Shown one piece after another: positions 53,486-55,549 of a stretch of DNA of 55,549 bases. The translations under genes and the position numbers were made by a program. Every line of letters starts with the position of its first letter. Position 1 is the stretch's first letter. This stretch comes from Bacteroides sp. (GTDB lineage: Bacteria > Bacteroidota > Bacteroidia > Bacteroidales > Muribaculaceae), in contig JAAVDF010000010.1 of the NCBI GenBank assembly GCA_014801945.1, positions 18,541 to 74,089 on the forward strand, given 5' to 3'. The notes beneath the pieces were generated by a model. It saw nothing but the letters and a program-made list of their open reading frames with translations, was not told where the DNA came from and ran no database searches.

Positions 53486-53563
53486 TATAAAGAGTGTTGA
53501 ACACTTGGTCATACCATAGAAAACGGTGTATTGCCCCCATCAGGCCATACACTTCTTGTCCTC

Positions 53564-53595
53564 TTAGCTTTTTATATAAAACCCTTTTATGTTTG
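53564..53595 (+). promoter_or_regulatory. Candidate promoter of the GH2 gene (proximal)
   Basis: TTAG (53564-53567), 20 bases, TATGTTTG (53588-53595), with the GH2 ATG at 53616. The -7 matches, the -33 is one base off. Confidence 0.5.
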
Positions 53596-53615
53596 TCAAG
53601 CCTGTCATAGCTACC

Positions 53616-55549
53616 ATGAAGTCATCACTACGGAAACATATTTCAGAAATCGGCCATGGATTTCCGGTCTTGCTTCCTTCCGTCATTGCCACGTTTGTGA
53701 TCTTTTCAGCGAGCTTTAAGATCCATGGATCTTCGCGTGATATCAGATCGATAAACGACGGATGGAAATTCTCATACGCCGGGGATACCTCATCAGTGAA
53801 GGTGCGTCTGCCCCACTCGTGGAACGGCGATGCTTACTCGCGTCGTGACTATCGTCGTGGTGAGGGAACATATATGCGCAGTCTTGCCCTTCCCGCCGGT
53901 TTTGAGGGAAAGAGGGTGTATCTGAAATTTGACGGTGCGGCATCTGCATCGGAAGTAAGCATAGACGATAAGAAGGCCGGGGATCACGTAGGTGCTTATT
54001 CATCGCATATTCTTGACATCACTCCCTTTGTCAGTCCGGAGACCCGACACCAGCTGACCGTCAAGGTGAATAATGCCGACCGGAATGTTCCGCCCTATTC
54101 CGCTGACTTTACATTTATGGGTGGCCTTTACCGCGACGCTTGGCTGATGGGCTTGTCACCCTTACATCTTGACATAGTTAACGGTCCGGAGGAGGGATTC
54201 AAGGCCACTCCGCTCCTGCTGCCTGACGGGACATGCCGCCTGACGGTCGAAGGACGTGTGGTCAACCATACCGGGAGTAATTCCAAACCGTCAGTCACAG
54301 TGACATTGCGCGACGCTTCGGGTAAGGTGGTCGGTAAGCGCAGCGAACGGTTAAATATCCCCGACGGGCAGGACCGCCCGTTTAAAGTGGATCTCGATAG
54401 ACTTGAGGGTCTGGACTTATGGTCGCCCGAATCGCCCGCACTTTACAGAGTGGAGACAGAGGTGACGGGACGCGACGGAAGCGTGACAGACAGCGGCGAT
54501 GCATGGATCGGATTCCGTTCGTTCAGCTTTGATGATGCCGGACGTTTCATTTTGAACGGCAAGCCATATAAACTGCGTGGAATGTGCCGCCATCAGGATC
54601 AGAAACCTATGGGTATAGCCCTGTCCGACGAACAGCATCGCCGCGATATGCAGCTCATCAAGGATATGGGTGCTAACTTTATCCGTATCAGCCACTACCC
54701 GCAGGATGATGCCGTGTTGGAGATGTGTGACCGCCTCGGTCTTATCGCATGGGAGGAAATTCCGGTGATAGACTATGTGCCTGAAGGGGAACGGTTCGCC
54801 GACAACAGTGAGATAATGCTGCGCGAGATGATACGCCGTCATTACAACCATCCCTCGGTGGTGATGTGGGGTTACATGAATGAGATTCTTCTGCGCACAC
54901 CCCGCGAGGGACGTGATGCGACGTATGCCCGTACACTCGATCTTGCCCGTCATCTTGAGGATGTGCTTGCCGAGGAGGATTCAACACGTATGAGCACCAT
55001 GGCTTTCCACGGAAGTGATGTCTATCATGAAGCAGGACTCGGCGAAATCACCGATGTCAAAGGCTGGAATCTCTATCAGGGATGGTATGGAGGCCGATTC
55101 CCTGATTTTGAGGCATATCTCTCGCGTCAGCACCGTGAACATCCGGATCATAAACTCATCGTGAGCGAGTATGGTGCGGGATCTGATCTGCGTATCCATT
55201 CCCTCCATCCTCAAGCCTTCGACTTCAGTATGGAGTATCAGCAGGATTATCTCGAACATTATCTTCCTGTCATCGAGGATTCTGTCTTTGTCGCCGGAGC
55301 TTCGCATTGGAATTTCATTGATTTCTCCTCTGCCAACCGTGCTGAATCAATGCCGCATATCAACAATAAGGGACTCGTCACGAATGACCGCCGTAAAAAG
55401 GACGTCTATCATTACTACAGGGCCAGATGGCACGATCTCCTTACGGATACTGTCGCCCACATAGCCGTCCGCGACTGGCAGGAGCGCACGGATGTCGATC
55501 CGGGTGAAGGCAAAGTGAACCGTCCGGTGAAGGTCTATACGAATCTTCC
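53616..55549 (+). CDS. Glycoside hydrolase family 2 (beta-galactosidase-like), 3' end outside window
   Basis: An uninterrupted reading frame of 644 codons runs from ATG 53616 to the window end with no stop; the ORF track lacks it because it is open. The N-terminus has a hydrophobic segment (VLLPSVIATFVIFSASF), a likely signal anchor or signal peptide. A GH2 sugar-binding domain follows (INDGWKFSYAGD, VRLPHSWNGDAYSRRDYRRGEGTY), then an Ig-like domain and the TIM barrel. The acid/base glutamate is in MWGYMNEI and the nucleophile glutamate in VSEYGAGSD. It should hydrolyse a beta-linked sugar such as galactoside, glucuronide or mannoside. Total length is probably 800 residues or more. Specificity is not readable. 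Confidence 0.9.
   Translation, partial: MKSSLRKHISEIGHGFPVLLPSVIATFVIFSASFKIHGSSRDIRSINDGWKFSYAGDTSSVKVRLPHSWNGDAYSRRDYRRGEGTYMRSLALPAGFEGKRVYLKFDGAASASEVSIDDKKAGDHVGAYSSHILDITPFVSPETRHQLTVKVNNADRNVPPYSADFTFMGGLYRDAWLMGLSPLHLDIVNGPEEGFKATPLLLPDGTCRLTVEGRVVNHTGSNSKPSVTVTLRDASGKVVGKRSERLNIPDGQDRPFKVDLDRLEGLDLWSPESPALYRVETEVTGRDGSVTDSGDAWIGFRSFSFDDAGRFILNGKPYKLRGMCRHQDQKPMGIALSDEQHRRDMQLIKDMGANFIRISHYPQDDAVLEMCDRLGLIAWEEIPVIDYVPEGERFADNSEIMLREMIRRHYNHPSVVMWGYMNEILLRTPREGRDATYARTLDLARHLEDVLAEEDSTRMSTMAFHGSDVYHEAGLGEITDVKGWNLYQGWYGGRFPDFEAYLSRQHREHPDHKLIVSEYGAGSDLRIHSLHPQAFDFSMEYQQDYLEHYLPVIEDSVFVAGASHWNFIDFSSANRAESMPHINNKGLVTNDRRKKDVYHYYRARWHDLLTDTVAHIAVRDWQERTDVDPGEGKVNRPVKVYTNL

Larger units (their letters stand above)
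53283..53615. other. Intergenic region before the GH2 gene
   Basis: 333 bases of AT-rich sequence. It contains an inverted repeat (53320-53350) and two candidate promoters for the GH2 gene. I see no RNA gene or convincing small ORF. Confidence 0.6.

Overview
The window looks like a chromosomal segment of a gut Bacteroidales, most likely of the Muribaculaceae (the family is inferred from protein style, not proven). Supporting signs are the Bacteroidetes-type promoter (TTTG, 19-20 bases, TAnnTTTG) in front of many genes, weak ribosome binding sites, a regulator built from hybrid two-component system parts, an OmpP1/FadL porin, a 973-residue outer-membrane barrel, and families largely restricted to Bacteroidetes (DUF3078, DUF4491, DUF4230, DUF1593). 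I see no rRNA, tRNA, CRISPR array, insertion sequence or prophage.

Layout. 0-5 kb: a small membrane protein with a CC-x2-H-x2-C cluster next to a metal ABC permease, a Pro/Gly-rich lipoprotein, a large unrecognised single-span protein with its own promoter, and an OmpA-type lipoprotein, closed by a bidirectional terminator. 5-12 kb: two DUF4230-like proteins (minus), dnaX and a nitroreductase (plus), a PpiD/SurA-like periplasmic chaperone (minus), and an SGNH hydrolase. 12-18 kb, minus strand: DUF3078 barrel protein, two secreted unknowns, DUF4491 and an alpha/beta hydrolase, plus an OmpP1/FadL porin with its own terminator. 18.6-22 kb: an Rpn/PD-(D/E)XK nuclease-like protein, then sufE, trmB and mrp.

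22-33.6 kb is the most distinctive accessory region. It holds a membrane AraC regulator with a propeller sensor but no kinase or receiver, two DUF1593 (nucleoside-hydrolase-like) exported proteins, and a five-gene sugar operon. That operon has a split transketolase (A and B subunits), an FGGY kinase, a fucose-isomerase-fold enzyme and a GRP/RhaT-like sugar transporter. The combination matches the known isomerase-kinase-transketolase route for the branched pentose D-apiose, a plant cell-wall sugar.

33.6-43.7 kb: panB-ribB (minus, one shared promoter), a MntA/HepT (MNT/HEPN) toxin-antitoxin pair, a HIT protein, a Na/Pi cotransporter with a terminator-like hairpin in its leader, and a tightly packed run of DUF389 - glycosyltransferase - NAD-dependent epimerase - small membrane protein - aroQ - O-methyltransferase. 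43.7-55.5 kb: the outer-membrane barrel protein behind a promoter overlapped by an 18-bp palindrome, ribF and a HAD phosphatase (minus), pyrG-yidC, purN, and a GH2 glycoside hydrolase that runs off the window end and is absent from the ORF track.

Most genes are housekeeping. The points most worth following are the apiose-type operon, the kinase-less regulator beside the DUF1593 pair, the cysteine-cluster protein beside the metal permease, and three regulatory structures: a leader terminator, a promoter palindrome and a near-leaderless dnaX.
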